From positions 5,730,410 through 5,794,409 of the forward strand of contig CM054118.1 in the NCBI GenBank assembly GCA_028673005.1: DNA of 64,000 bases. The letters run 5' to 3'. The notes beneath the pieces were generated by a model. That model made no database searches and had not been told where the DNA came from. It saw nothing but the letters and a program-made list of their open reading frames with translations. Of this stretch, positions 11,079 through 22,450 are shown one piece after another. The first letter of the stretch is position 1; each line of letters starts with the position of its first letter. Source of the DNA: Tanypteryx hageni. Its lineage: Eukaryota; Arthropoda; Insecta; Odonata; Petaluridae. The translations under genes were made by a program, and so were the position numbers.

Positions 11079-11835
11079 AATACTTACACGCCCAAAATTA
11101 TTTTTAATTTATGGAAAATTTAATTTTGTCTGTCTCTCCCTCTCTGTCTCTCTCCTTTTATTTCATCCTATCTCTCCCCTCTCTCGTATTCAAGCGTTCA
11201 AAGCACGCATTCCATACGCATATAGTATAAGGATTAAGACGATATGGTAGAGACGAGAATGGTTATCACGAACGGGACATCTCGATGGCCCTGAAAAGGG
11301 CCGACGCCCGAATGAAAAAAGGAAAATCCGTGAAGGAAGAGGAAAAACCTGTCGCCACTGCCTGTCTACCCTACGTCTCTACCATATCCGGCAAGATCTC
11401 AAGGATACTGGGAAAGCATGGTATTAAGACAGTGCACAAACCACCAGGGAAACTTAGAGACCAACTAGCCCGAGCTAAGGACGATCTCGGTTTAAAGGCT
11501 CCGGGGGTCTACAGTATACCATGCGAGTGCGGCGCCTCATACATCGGGGAAACTGGCCGCACCATCGAAACCCGGTTAAAAGAGCACATGAGGTGCATAA
11601 GGTTGGGACAGCCCGAGAAATCCGCGGTGGCAGAGCACAGCCTCAGCCACGATCACAAGATCTTTTGGGAAAAAACAAAAAGATTGCAGCATACAAAAGG
11701 TTTCTGGGACCGGTTGGTCAAAGAATCCATTGAGATCCGACTTGGGGACAATAAAATGAACAGGGACTCGGGCTACTCGCTCAGCAGAACCTAGGAACCG
11801 ATCCTCCAAAAAATCGGGGAAGGAAGACGCAATGC

Positions 11836-11901
11836 GATTGGTGGGCGGAAAGACGGAACCTGATTGGTGGGAAAAAGACGGAACCTGATTGGGGGGCGGG
11901 C
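11836..11901 (+). repeat. 25-26 bp tandem repeat in the Penelope-like 3' UTR
   Basis: About 2.6 copies of a unit reading CTGATTGGTGGG followed by AAAGACGGAAC. Each unit holds an ATTGG word, that is an inverted CCAAT box, and an AT-rich TATATATA stretch follows at about 11930. This layout could be promoter-like, as expected if the element end serves as a pseudo-LTR. Confidence 0.7.
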
Positions 11902-11966
11902 GTATCAGACCGTTACGGCCTAAGATTTAATATATATAGCGGACAAAACACGTTCTTAGACATCCT

Positions 11967-12027
11967 GATGAAGATGGCAGAGTCAGCCGTCGAAACGTTG
12001 ATCCTAGATCAAACTTTGACCCGGTTG
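11967..12027 (+). other. Penelope 3' motif resembling a hammerhead ribozyme core
   Basis: CTGATGA is followed after one extra A by GATGGC, loop AGAGTCA, GCCGTC, then GAAA. GATGGC/GCCGTC can form a 6-bp stem with one G-U pair. A second hairpin, TTGATC-CTA-GATCAA, follows. This is the order CUGAUGA, stem II, GAAA, stem III of hammerhead ribozymes, which are known in Penelope-like elements. I could not find a matching stem I or cleavage site, so activity is unproven and doubtful. Confidence 0.4.
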
Positions 12028-12105
12028 TGTACCCGAGAAAAGTTTCTACAAGCCTAGATGGAATGTTCGGAGAAATAGTTGTTATACATGAGCGTATAAG
12101 GCTAA

Positions 12106-12310
12106 GATTAAAATGTGAATTTTGAGGAGAAAAATTCTGAAATTCACCACCTAAGCTACCGAGCCAGCCTAATTCTCCATTCTCGGAGCTCAATTATTGG
12201 TAGCTTAATTGGTTCAAGCACAAGCACCTGCTTGCCAAGTGGGAGATGTGGATTCGATTAGTGGTCAAGTCCCGAATTTTTCTCCTCAAACTTCACACTT
12301 TTTTGTGTCT
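12106..12310. repeat. Inverted pair of tRNA-like SINE fragments
   Basis: Left part, read on the minus strand, contains GCTCGGTAGCTTAGGTGG then GAATTTTTCTCCTCAAAATTCACA. The right part, on the plus strand, contains TTGGTAGCTTAATTGG (A-box-like), a B-box-like GGATTCGATTA and then GAATTTTTCTCCTCAAACTTCACA. Both thus have the same order, tRNA-like head then a TTTTTCTCCTC body, arranged head to head as a palindrome about 200 bp long. Confidence 0.65.
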
Positions 12311-13190
12311 ATTTTTTAAATAAAGTGGTAATTAATCGCTGAGTAAAGGCGTGCGTTTTTGTTAAGTCTCCATATTTTAATTATCGGAGCGTAGTTACTA
12401 CAAATTGGTATGAGTATTTTATTGGAAATCGATATTACATAATAATTAATGACAACCAGGTCACTTGGAAATGCCATTCATTTTCTGTAGTTATAACTCG
12501 ACTTTTTAACAAAAATTTTATTCACCTACATAGTGACGAATAGTTTATATTCGATGCAAAACGAGCGTGAAAACGAAGTTTTACCGTTTCGTACACAAAA
12601 ATATTAGGCTTACACTACTATCCACGTTGTCCTAAGCATAAATTACTCTCAAGGGTTTGTAAGAACGCTTAAATTTTTTTCTCCACCGCGAAGTTGGCTC
12701 AATAAATTACAATTTTTCTTGCGCTTCTTCCTTAGGTGTGACTAAACTTTTCCCCTTTTAAACAGTTACGTAAAAACGGTACAACTTTTTGCTCCAGTTC
12801 GTGGAGATCTTCCGAAAAACCGCTCTGACCCCTTTAATGAACAAAAGGGGTGAACAGCACACGCGTCCTTGCAGTCTTCCGTTGTAAAGGTGATCCTCTT
12901 AAAGGGGAGTCGGAAAAAAAACGCGTTGTAAAGTGTTCTGTTCTTGTTCCGGGTAACTGTAAACTGTTTCCGAGACCCTTCCTCGAGATACAAAACATTG
13001 AAGCTTCCTTGTTTTTGTTTTTCCGCGAGTGAAGGGACGCCGTCGTGTTTTCAGTTATTTCATTTCGTGTCCATTACTGTTTATAACCCGTTACTGCTCA
13101 AATTACTTGATACTTCAATCAAGAAATACTGCATATCATTCTCCCCAGACGCGATAACACAGGCTAATAGAGGTTTTAGTTAGAGTTTAT
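12311..13190. other. No feature recognised
   Basis: AT-rich to about 12700, then slightly GC-richer. Frames at 12766-13183 overlap on both strands and show no domain. Confidence 0.4.
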
Positions 13191-13243
13191 GTTGGTGCAG
13201 TGACACCCCCTGCCAAACGCTTCTGGCGGCTTGCGGGGTATTA
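13191..13243 (+). mobile_element. LINE 3' tail with conserved stem-loop (variant)
   Basis: TTGGTGCAGTGACACCCCC, then TGCCAAACGC-TTCT-GGCGGCTTGCGGGGT matches the 3' stem-loop on the other LINE tails here (for instance 57460-57533). The inner stem reads CGC/GCG where others read CACC/GGTG. A near-identical tail lies at 41500-41560. No upstream reverse-transcriptase sequence remains. Confidence 0.6.
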
Positions 13244-14120
13244 TAGTGCTTTTCATTTAAGATGGCGAGTCAGATTTCGGCCGTACTCGAGACCGCTCGT
13301 ATGTCTCCGCTGCTAAGAGGTGGGGTACTGCCTCTTGGCAGAAAGCTCATGCTAGACGTTGCCAAATCTACACCGGAACACACGTAACGTTTGGCAGGCA
13401 TTTAGAGAGAATTCGCGAATGTGGCAACACAGCACACTCGGACACTATGTTATCACTAGGGAGACTCGATGGAGAATGCTTAGGTTCCCCCTCCTTTCCT
13501 ATTAGTTCGCTCAGTGTCTCGCCCCCGTCTAGTTTCTCTTTTACCTCCCCCTCACCATCTCATCTGGAAAGCACTAAAATGTGAATGTAGATATTATATT
13601 TCGAATTTACAAAGCAATGTTATTACTTTTGGTCGCTGTCATTCCTCATGTACGAATTAAAATTGGGAATATCCTAAGCTGAAGAATAATCATTCAACTA
13701 GACTAGGCAAGTTGTTATATGACGTAAAACTACGATGTGAATACAAATTGCCATTATGATTTGAGACTAAATAAAGAGTCTTCGCTTGCTGTGACCTACT
13801 CTCTCTGTCTCTGTTTCTCTCAACGTAAATATTCAGGTATTTTTTAGCCCTTAAACCATTTGTTCAGCGTAAAATTTATTATGAAGATTTTAAAATTCGT
13901 GTAATATATCAGCTAGTAAAAATCGGTCGTCCTTTATTAAAAGTTTGAATGCAGACATTGACCAAGTCGGAAAATGCAGTTAACTGCACCTTTCAGCAAC
14001 TGCGATTGGGTAACTGGACTGCAGATGCGCCAATGGAACAAATAAACCAGTACTAGCTCAGAGAAAATCATCTTCGTTGCCTATATTCCATCGGAGAAAT
14101 ACCGATAACGCAATTATTTC
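13244..14120. other. No clear feature
   Basis: A CpG-containing stretch to about 13560, followed by AT-rich DNA. No domain-bearing frame. Confidence 0.35.
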
Positions 14121-15560
14121 CTTCTAAACACTCACAGCTGGGACTTTTTAAAATGCTCCTTTCTCTGTGAAGCAGTTCCGCTAAGCGAATGGCCGTGTGG
14201 GCGGATGCATGCAGCCTCTCTCCTCTGCCCCCCTTCCCCCACCCCGTCCGTAAAACTTTGCTGACCACCGGTCATTTCAATTCTCGGACAAACAAATCCT
14301 CCGTGGGCGTGGGATGGGGAGAGAGAGAAAGGATGAGGAGAAAGGAGAGCGCTTTTGGACGATTTCACCCTTATTTTAAAAACCCCACCCTCCCATACGC
14401 GTTGTTTTCCATCGCTTACGAATCCCCAAACCCCTGTTTCTCCCTCCCTCAGGATTCGCGTCAAGGGCACGAGCGCGACCCTTTCCATCAGGGAAGAAAG
14501 GAAAGAGAGAGAGAAACAGATTCGGACTCTGGGAGGGACATTGGTCACTTCGCGTGTGCGCCTTCTTTTGTTCGATGCCCTCCCTCCTCCCCCCCCCCCC
14601 CCAAAGAGCAGTACTCGCACACGCGTCTCTCTCTCCCCCTTTATCCGGAACGAGCAAAAGTCTTCGAAAATCCCTCGATTCATCGCGTATTTTGCTATCC
14701 TCTCCCCTCCTTCCATAACGTGGAAGAGTACGGTTCCACGTCCCCCTCCTCCTTGGCAACAACCTCATTTCCACCGAGGTTTTCTACAGGTATTTGAGTT
14801 TTGAGGTTGTTCTTTTTTTGAGGTGGTAAAGGGTTAAGTAGATGCCGTTAATTCCATAGGGTTATTTCGAGTTTTTTTCCTATTTTTTTGAGCGAGAGTT
14901 TTCACGAATAGGAGTCCCGAGGTTGGTTTACGATAGGATGAAAAAGGGAAGGTTTCCGAGTGCGTGTCCCTCGACAACGTCCTTCATACCCTTTTACGAT
15001 CCCTTTTCTTCCCTCTCTCACGACCGTGAGGGCCATTGGTCACTCCTCTCCCCCATCTACCCCTCTCCTCTCTCTCCCTCCTTTCTCCTTCCTCTCCCCT
15101 CCCTTTCTCCTTCATCACTCCCTCTCTCACCTCCATCCTCCCTCTTTCTCCTCCCTTCTCTCTCCCCCTCTTTCCCCCTCCCTCCCCCTCTCCCACTCCG
15201 ATTCCACTCTTACAAAAACCCCCATCCCTCTTCTAGCAAGAAGAACGATCACTAACCCCCTCTCCCCTCAGCCGCCCCTATTGTTCTACATCCTATTTCC
15301 GCATATTCTATCTCTCTATTCCCACCCTTTCTCTCTTTCGCACGCATCTTTTACCCTTCTCCCCCATCCACTCCCCCGATAGAATCCCGTTCTGCTCCGC
15401 ACTTTTCATACCACCCCGCGACTGCTAGCTAGCGATCGTCTTTTGTCCTCGATGCAATATTTTGGGAGGGCGGCCCCCGCGTAGGGCGGGCGTGCGCGGT
15501 GGTAATCTTCGACGGTCAGTACCGCTTTTCACGAGAATCCGGAGTGTGGAGGGTGGATTG
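14121..15560. other. Long GC/pyrimidine-rich, CpG-containing region
   Basis: Two adjacent blocks (14121-14800 and 14950-15560). The first keeps frames of 130-200 codons open on both strands over the same interval, with a poly-C run at about 14590-14602. The second is a CT-rich tract like that at 300-790. The overlap on opposite strands, the Ser/Pro/Arg-rich translations and the absence of any domain argue that these frames are compositional. A CpG-island promoter or first exon cannot be excluded. Confidence 0.45.
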
Positions 15561-15959
15561 ATGGTTAGTTTTGGAGAGCAAAAGGGGTTCCTACGAAAAT
15601 GGAAGGGTGTGTGTGTGCAGACGGTTTTTGAAAGGATTCTTCATGGGGGGAATAGAGAGAAAGAGAGAGTTATAGGGAAGAGGCAGATGATGCGTAAAGA
15701 CCTCGCGATAAACCGGAGTATCTCACGGAACACATCAGCATTACGTTTAAAAGCTCCCGTTTTCCAATTCGGCGGTGTCGAAGTGTTGGTTTCAAAGTCG
15801 TTTTGTGGATTACAATAAAGACGTGTTAACCTGAGAAGACGTAATGGAAGCTCGTTAAGATAAGTTCTGCTCATACGAGGCGTTGACTTTGTTGCTGCGT
15901 TCGTTAGCCGTGTTACTAAGTACCGTCTTTGAATTATAAATTTTAGCAACGAAGTAGAT

Positions 15960-17603
15960 CAAGAGTCTCAAACTCGCGGCCCACGTGGTACAATTCTGCT
16001 GCCCGCGAACTAAGCTTGTATACACTAAACGGCGAAAACTCAATGCATTTCTTATAAAATATTTCGCGTAAATGTAAGAAATTTAAGAAGTATGTTAAAT
16101 CAGCACTTTTAAAATATAATACGTAGTTTATTTCTCATTCTATTTATAAATATTCTGCACAGATGGGGTACTAAGTATGTCCTTCCCGCTGCAAACGTGC
16201 TTCTTGCACATCCGAAGAAATTAACCCTTGACGCCGAATCTACAGGGTGCTCCTTTCAAACCTCCCACATTTTAACCCATCACTGCAAAAATACTATAAA
16301 AGCTAGAAGAATACAACTTTTACTATACGAAAATAAAGCTCAAAGAATTTATTTAATTAACAATTGGTACAGTCTAGTACACTTCAACGTGTGACCCATT
16401 GGTGGCACGAACAATATCAAGTCTACGAGTACAATCAATTTCTTGCCATGTTCTGTCCAGCATGTTCGGGGTTACTGAGGAAATCACATCACGGATGCGG
16501 GCTCGTAATGCAGAAAGATCGGGCACACGTGTAGCATACATTTGGTCCTTCACGTAGCTCCATAAAAAGAAATCCAGCGGAGTGATATCTGGTGAACGTT
16601 GTGGCCAAGAGATTGGTCCGTCGCGCCCAATCCAACGATCAGGGAAGGTTTTTGTGAGGAATTGTCGGAACTGCAAACTCCAGCGTGGTGGAGCCCCATC
16701 CCGTTGAAAGATGATGTTGGGCTGAAAATCAGATACCTGAGGGTAAAGGAACTGTTCCAACATGTCAAGGTAGTCATTTCCCCCTATTGTGGCTTCAGCG
16801 AAAAAAATGTCCCGATAATTCTCTCCTTCATTAGGCCATACCAGACGTTCACTTTAGGGCTAACTCGTAACACCTCTCTCTGGACGTGAGGATATTCCGA
16901 GCCCCATATTCGTGTGTTATGCCGATTGACTTTGCCAGACAGGTGGAACGTGGCCTCATCGGCAAACAAGACGCTTGACGTCTTGCTTCAGTTCTTGGAT
17001 AATCTGCACTTTGTAGGCAAGCAAACGCAGTTGCTTGTGCAGTATTCGGTCCATTGTTGTTTGTGGCACTTTGAGTTCCCTTGGTCCTCGGCGAATGGAT
17101 TTAGTCGAGCTTCTCCGGTATGTCATGCGGATTTCTTCTATCTTTTCCTCGGAAACACTCCGACGTGCACCTCCAGAGTGTTTCAGTTCGCTTCCAGTCG
17201 CTAGAAACTTATCAAACCAAGCCTTAATTGTTTTTGCATCACGCGCATCTCCTCTATACACACGTCGATAATTTATTTGTACCATAGTGACTGATTTCGT
17301 TTCAGCATATCACACAACCTGCGCCCGCTGCTGAGGAGTCGCCATTTCGCTCCCTCCCTTTCTTCTTGACAATGTAGTGGAACACAACGGCCGGAATAAC
17401 AACTTCAATATCAGAAAATATAATTCTTTGAGTTCTTCTACAATGATTTACATTCGTCTACCAATTATATTTCTTCCTTATGAAGGGTAGAATGAATGTC
17501 CAAAGAGTATGAAACGGTGTGAGAACTAAGAAAGTATGCTGCTCGTGGACTTGGTACGGTGCCTTAATGCGGCCCGCAAACCGACGCGAGTTTGAGACCC
17601 CTG
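15960..17603. mobile_element. hAT-type MITE copy 1, split by a mariner-type element
   Basis: Left end CAAGAGTCTCAAACTCGCGG and right end CGCGAGTTTGAGACCCCTG are inverted repeats. The element is flanked by an exact 8-bp duplication AAGTAGAT at 15952-15959 and 17604-17611, diagnostic of hAT transposition. Its outer parts (15960-16244 and about 17470-17603) align by eye with the uninterrupted copy at 19466-19963: shared TATTTCTTATAAA, GACGCCGAATCT, GAATGTCC, GAAACGGTGTGAG and GCGGCCCGC words in the same order. The middle is a later Tc1/mariner insertion. Confidence 0.93.
16374..17344 (-). pseudogene. Tc1/mariner-superfamily transposase, nearly full length
   Basis: Read from 17344 down, the frame starts MATPQQRAQVV, meets a TGA at codon 12, and continues as a helix-turn-helix segment (KTIKAWFDKFLATGSE, then SIRRGPRELKVPQTTMDRIL). 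16784-16969 carries FADEATFHLSGKVNRHN with the first catalytic Asp and SPKVNVWYGLM. 16374-16763 carries IIFQRDGAPPRW with the second Asp and PQRSPDITPLDFFLW with the third, about 36 residues later by my count. The total length, about 323 codons, is normal for the family. At least one stop and two frameshifts make it a pseudogene. It sits inside a hAT-type MITE and so is younger than that insertion. Confidence 0.9.
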
Positions 17604-17611
17604 AAGTAGAT

Positions 17612-18300
17612 CGTTATTTGATTGAGACAGCACATGGTAAGAAGTTGTTACGTGTGTTTTGTCGACGGGCAAGTTTTTCAAAGGATATTTTGATCTATGC
17701 ACGTAGGCTTAATTTATACTTCATAGGTTAAATTTTACATCAAAAAGTACATTATCTAAAATGCGAGATTTCTCGAAACCTTACAACATTTAGCAAAAAT
17801 CCAATTCAAACGTATGCAGATTGAGGTGGTCTTTATATTGTACCTTAAATTCAATTTTAGAATTAAAGGAGAGATGCCTTACACCTTACATTTCACCTTA
17901 CATTTTTAATTTGATAATCTGCATAACTGCGAACAAATAATAGGAAATCTCTGTATATTGCGCATTTATAGAAAGTAATCGGAGGTATGTGAATTTGCTT
18001 GTCAGTGCAAGCGAGACGTTAAACCTAAAACAAGTATCAGACGCGGAAAAGTACTCATAACGGCGACACTACAAAGTATACTTTTCGTTTAATTTAAAAT
18101 CGGCCTATTTATTTGCGTAATAATTTTTTCGGTTGTAGGAATATTAACAAAAGCTTAAGAAGTTCCATATGCGCCTACTGTATTTTCACCCTTCAAGCAA
18201 TAATAATGATTATAAGAGTATGGAGGCGTGTTGCTTTACCACGCTATCAAAGTATCACATTTCCCCATAAAAAGCAATAACAAACTGTTTACTCTTCATA
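17612..18300. other. AT-rich DNA, nothing recognised
   Basis: No repeat or coding signal seen. Confidence 0.4.
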
Positions 18301-18860
18301 GGTGGGGCTTATTTTTCCCATCTCCTAAATGTTCGCCATTGTCGTGACCGGGAGGTGCGTGTTCCGGACATCCATCACCCTCATCTCTTCTACCATTGGT
18401 CCACCCTTTCCATGCGCCCACCAATCAGGACGCAGATGGTTATTCGGCACACTCACCCACTCAAATCCCCCCTCTCTCCCAGAACCCCACCCTTTAATTC
18501 TAATCTCGTGCGATGGGAAATATCCCACGGAAGACATCTGCTGACCGATGTCCACTCCACGCGTTGGCTCTCCTCTCTTTCTCTTTCTCATTTGGGCCAC
18601 GATGCCTCTTTCTCTCTCTCTCTCTCTCTCAATCTACACACTATGCATTTCTGGACGGAGATTTTCCATTGTGATTCCAATAATCTCATTCCGGGCGAGT
18701 TGAGACTACGGAAGCCGAGGGAAATTAAATGGGACCAATTTATCATATTGATTGGTGTCGATGTTCGATGAAGGGATTTCGGCGAACCATGTCGTCGAGA
18801 TGGCGTTGCCTCTCTTTCGTTTTGTTCCATTTCGATGCGTTTTCGTCGCTCAGTAAATAT
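18301..18860. other. CpG/pyrimidine-rich block
   Basis: Contains CCATTGG and CCAATC words at 18394-18426, CT repeats at 18570-18640, and frames of 70-138 codons overlapping on both strands without domains. Confidence 0.4.
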
Positions 18861-19457
18861 TCGCGTCGCTCAATCGTTATTTTTAGTTTGTCTAATATAA
18901 ATCGCTTTTATCGAGCTCTTTTTTACGTGCATGAATTTAATGGTCACTTCAATGCGATGAAGGTTTTTAATGTTTTCACGCTGGTCCATTTCTTTGAAAA
19001 TGTTTTTATAATGTTAGTAATATGTATTCTTGTAAGGGTAGCTCTTGAACAGGCCGAGATAATATGCTATACGGGATGGAATATTTATATATAATAAATA
19101 TAAATATAGAATATTAAGCATTAAGAAATATTTAGGCTATAAAATAATATATTTTGGCTTTAATTCATTTATTATCGGTTTTACTTGCACACAAATAATC
19201 AAAACTAACAGGAATTTTTAGTAATATAAGAAGCTATACGATACGATCAGGTCTTGTTATGTTCGAAGTATTATTTCATCACAAAATTTTAATATAAAAC
19301 ATCAGTGACAGGATATTTTAAACCAATTATTTTTTATTTAAGGAAATTTTTATCCATACTTACTCATTCGGACGGCAAAAAATAACTTTACCTGTGCAGT
19401 ATCGCTCATGTTGAGTATCTTGTTGACAGACCACCGCGCAGTAATGAACTATAGTTT
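18861..19457. other. AT-rich DNA, nothing recognised
   Basis: No feature seen. Confidence 0.4.
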
Positions 19458-19465
19458 GTTTAGAG

Positions 19466-19963
19466 CAGGGATCTCAAACTCGTGGGCCGCATGCGGCCCC
19501 CGTGATATATTTCTGTGGGCCGCAAAGTAAGCTTGTTTACAAAGACGGCCTAAACTCAAATGTATTTCTTATAAAGTATTTCACATAAGTCTAAGAAATT
19601 TAATAAGTTTGTCAAATCAACACATAAAGTATAGCAGTTAATTGCTCCGATTTATAAAAAATCTGCACAATTGAGGTATTGAGCATGTTTTCTCGCTGCC
19701 AGCTTTTTCTTGCGTGTCCGAAGAACCTAATCCTCGACGCCGAATCTCGTATTTTTGTAATGAATGGGTTTAAGGCCGCATCATAGGGTTGGGGCGATTT
19801 ATTTTTTGTGGAATGGGAGAGTGAATGTCCAATGAAAATGAAACGGTGTGAGGACAGGGAAAGTATCCGACCCATGGACTTGGCAGGGTGCCTTTATGCG
19901 GCTCGCGGGTTCGGTGGAGGGCCATCATGCGGCCCGCGCACCGATTTGAATTTGAGACCTCTG
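19466..19963. mobile_element. hAT-type MITE copy 2, uninterrupted
   Basis: Starts CAGGGATCTCAAACTCGTGG and ends AATTTGAGACCTCTG, inverted repeats matching copy 1. Exact 8-bp duplications GTTTAGAG flank it at 19458-19465 and 19964-19971. It is 498 bp and shows what copy 1 looked like before the mariner insertion. GCGGCCCGC-type words occur near both ends. No transposase coding. Confidence 0.94.
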
Positions 19964-20179
19964 GTTTAGAGAGTCACAAGCGACGTTTACAAATATTAGT
20001 CCTAGGCATTTCACGATATTCAATGAAATCGAGTTTTAAATCCATTCTACAGTTCGAGGTCGTTCGAGCGATTCGAATCTCATCTATTTTATGCGTCATC
20101 GGACGCAGTTTTCGCACCATCTTTCGTCGGCAGGGTTAAAATTTACTACGAAACCGATCCATAGAGAGCATCTAGTTCC

Positions 20180-20720
20180 ATTCTATGATGCCCGTAGGAG
20201 TGTGGGCGCGACGTGTACCTCCCTTTTCGAGGAAAATCCATCGAAAATGGCCTTTACGTCCATTCTTTCTTTGTTGTCTGCTAACTCCATCACCTTCTCC
20301 CATCCTTCTCTTTCTCTACCCCCCCCCTTCCTTCTCCTGTAACTGACCACCGCCAACGAATGACTCACCCCTTCGTTTGCTCCGTCGAGATGACCACCAC
20401 CCTCCAACCCCTTCCACTGTCCCATTCTCTTCCCTACTCCTCTCCTCCGCCACTACATCTCACCCCTTCGGTCCATATCCTCTACCAATACGAAGCCCAT
20501 TGTCCTCTCAAAACTTTCTCTCTCTCTCTATTTCGTTAGGCCGTCGCACCCACGCTAAGATCTCTGCCATTAGTTCCACCGAGAACCAATCGAGCAGATT
20601 TATAAACGCACCGAATCGTTCGTGTGCGATAAGGGGCGAGAGAAAGGAAGACCCCATGCGATGCTGGGAAATGGGAAAATTTGTATGCAAAGAGCGTGGC
20701 GATTGAAAATTTCGTGGATG
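20180..20720. other. CpG/pyrimidine-rich block
   Basis: CT-rich top strand with CpGs. Overlapping frames of 60-109 codons on both strands, no domains. Confidence 0.4.
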
Positions 20721-22375
20721 TATGGAGGGGAGATGATTTATTTCTCTTTCTAACGGATTCTGCGAAAATTAGGTGCAAGTTGCTACTTCTGTGTGCCTGT
20801 TTTCTGAATTGGATGACGTGGCCAATATCAGGAAATGTTTGGGTATTGATATATCTGTGATTTCCTTCGGTGATTAGTTTTACGCTCTAGAAATACATTT
20901 AGCCTATTAAACTGATGTAAAATGGTCAATTAATCGAATGTCGGTTCGCATGGTTGACCATATGTAAAAATTCATAGTTCAGAAGGTTCCTTAAAAATCT
21001 TAATATTGAGCGCGGAGGGTGTAATTACTGCGGGTTTGCATTAGGAAAGTTAAATGTAGTGCCGCTCGTGGAGCGAGACTCGTATTTAATAAGCATAATG
21101 TTAATTGGAAGAATATCGTTTTAACATCATCTCATTTCACGAACAGTTTCGGTTTATGCAACATATGTGCGTGTTTTACTTCTACGTGTGCAACTAAATC
21201 TACAAGGGAAACGTATACCGAAAGTGACTTGAAATCATTTTGTTGCATCACGATTTGTCACTGTTATAGAGTACCCCATTATATATTTGCGACTGTTTAG
21301 TTTTAATAACCCCTTTTAGCCCTAAATTGAATTTTGTGCAAGACCCCGCGCTTACGATACGTTTCATTTTATTAAAAACGTGAAAAGGATTTTATTATAT
21401 ATTCATCTGGTGCAGAGAGTATCAAAAAATAATATTTTCGCTTTATGAAATAAGCGGATGTAATTTGACATTGAAAAATAAAATAGTGAAGTACTAATAG
21501 GCACCATAAGTAGTGCTTTAAAAATTTCGATGTTTAACTCATGTACTCTGTTAGCTGTTATCGATAGAAAATATGTGCCATTCAAAAAATATTTTCAAAA
21601 ATAGAAGGAGGAAAAAACCGTTTTCACGGCAATTATTCGTGTAATCGGAATTTTCCAAATTTTTCCTCTGACCCCTCGAAGACGGGCCACCCACATCACT
21701 CGCCTTCAAAGCTTGCGCCTCGAGCGGGAGTTCCGACCCGTGCGTTACGGGCCACGAGAACCGCACAGGCGTGAACGCCAAAGGTCTCTTTGGCTGGTGC
21801 GCCGGTTCAAGGCCTTTTGACCCCTGACGCGAAGGAGCAGATGCACGGTGGACACGCCTGTGCGCTCTAAACACTTATGAACCCACCTTAATCCTTTTTT
21901 TAACCGGAGAAAGTTTATCATAAATTTGTGTACCGTCACAGTTCCCTCATTTTTTCGCTAAATTTTGATTTCAATTTAGAATTTAAAAGTTAGAATGTGT
22001 TGCGAAATAAATAACTCTAACAATCCGAAAAAAGACGTAATTTCAAAGAGAAGTAAGATATGATATGAAGGTCGAGGGTTTACATCCTCTCGTGAGCATG
22101 CATCTTTTCCCATATAATTATTAACGTGGTTATAATATCCATTATTTGTTTCTTAAGAGCCGTTTATAAATGATCGAACAAATTGACCCTGTTTTAAAAA
22201 TGAAATCGAACTTTAATATCTCGTACCGTAAAGTAAGACAAAATTAAATACTATCCCACTAACGAAGACGTTACATCGTGGAAAGTTATTATGAAACGAC
22301 AGGGCGCTCCTATATCCATTTGTGTAGAAGAATTTAGTTACTTTGAAATTTCCTCTCTCTCTAATGATATATAAA
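20721..22375. other. Mostly AT-rich DNA with a GC-rich insert at 21660-21885
   Basis: The insert at about 21660-21885 is sharply GC-rich, CpG-rich and bounded by AT-rich DNA. It could be an unrecognised SINE or an islet of old unique sequence. No pol III boxes were identified in it. A 107-codon minus-strand frame runs through it without recognisable domain. Confidence 0.4.
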
Positions 22376-22386
22376 TACACACACAC

Positions 22387-22440
<54 letters not shown>

Positions 22441-22450
22441 ACACACATAC
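22376..22450. repeat. (CA)n-(TA)n-(CA)n compound microsatellite
   Basis: A CA run, about 24 TA units at 22388-22436, then GCGCACACACA. Self-complementary through the TA core. Overlapping Tyr/Ile frames here are repeat artefacts. Confidence 0.95.

Larger units (their letters stand above)
11243..12045 (+). pseudogene. Penelope-like element, 5'-truncated: GIY-YIG endonuclease and 3' UTR
   Basis: The frame at 11285-11794 (169 aa, open upstream to about 11243) is the C-terminal part of a Penelope-like polyprotein. Residues about 77-130 form a GIY-YIG nuclease: GVYSIPCECGASYIGETGRT, then TRLKEHMR and an AEHSLSHDH segment. The catalytic Arg of the TRLKEH motif is present. The reverse transcriptase expected upstream is missing, so this copy is truncated. 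The 3' region has a 25-26 bp tandem repeat containing ATTGG (about 11836-11901) and a motif at 11967-12010 typical of these elements (CTGATGAAG ... GAAACG). The nuclease domain is intact but without the reverse transcriptase the copy is dead. Confidence 0.88.

Noticed and set aside
14132..14804. Overlapping frames of 132-202 codons on both strands
   Set aside because: No domain, opposite strands open over the same DNA, CpG-rich and TA-poor composition. Better explained by base composition.
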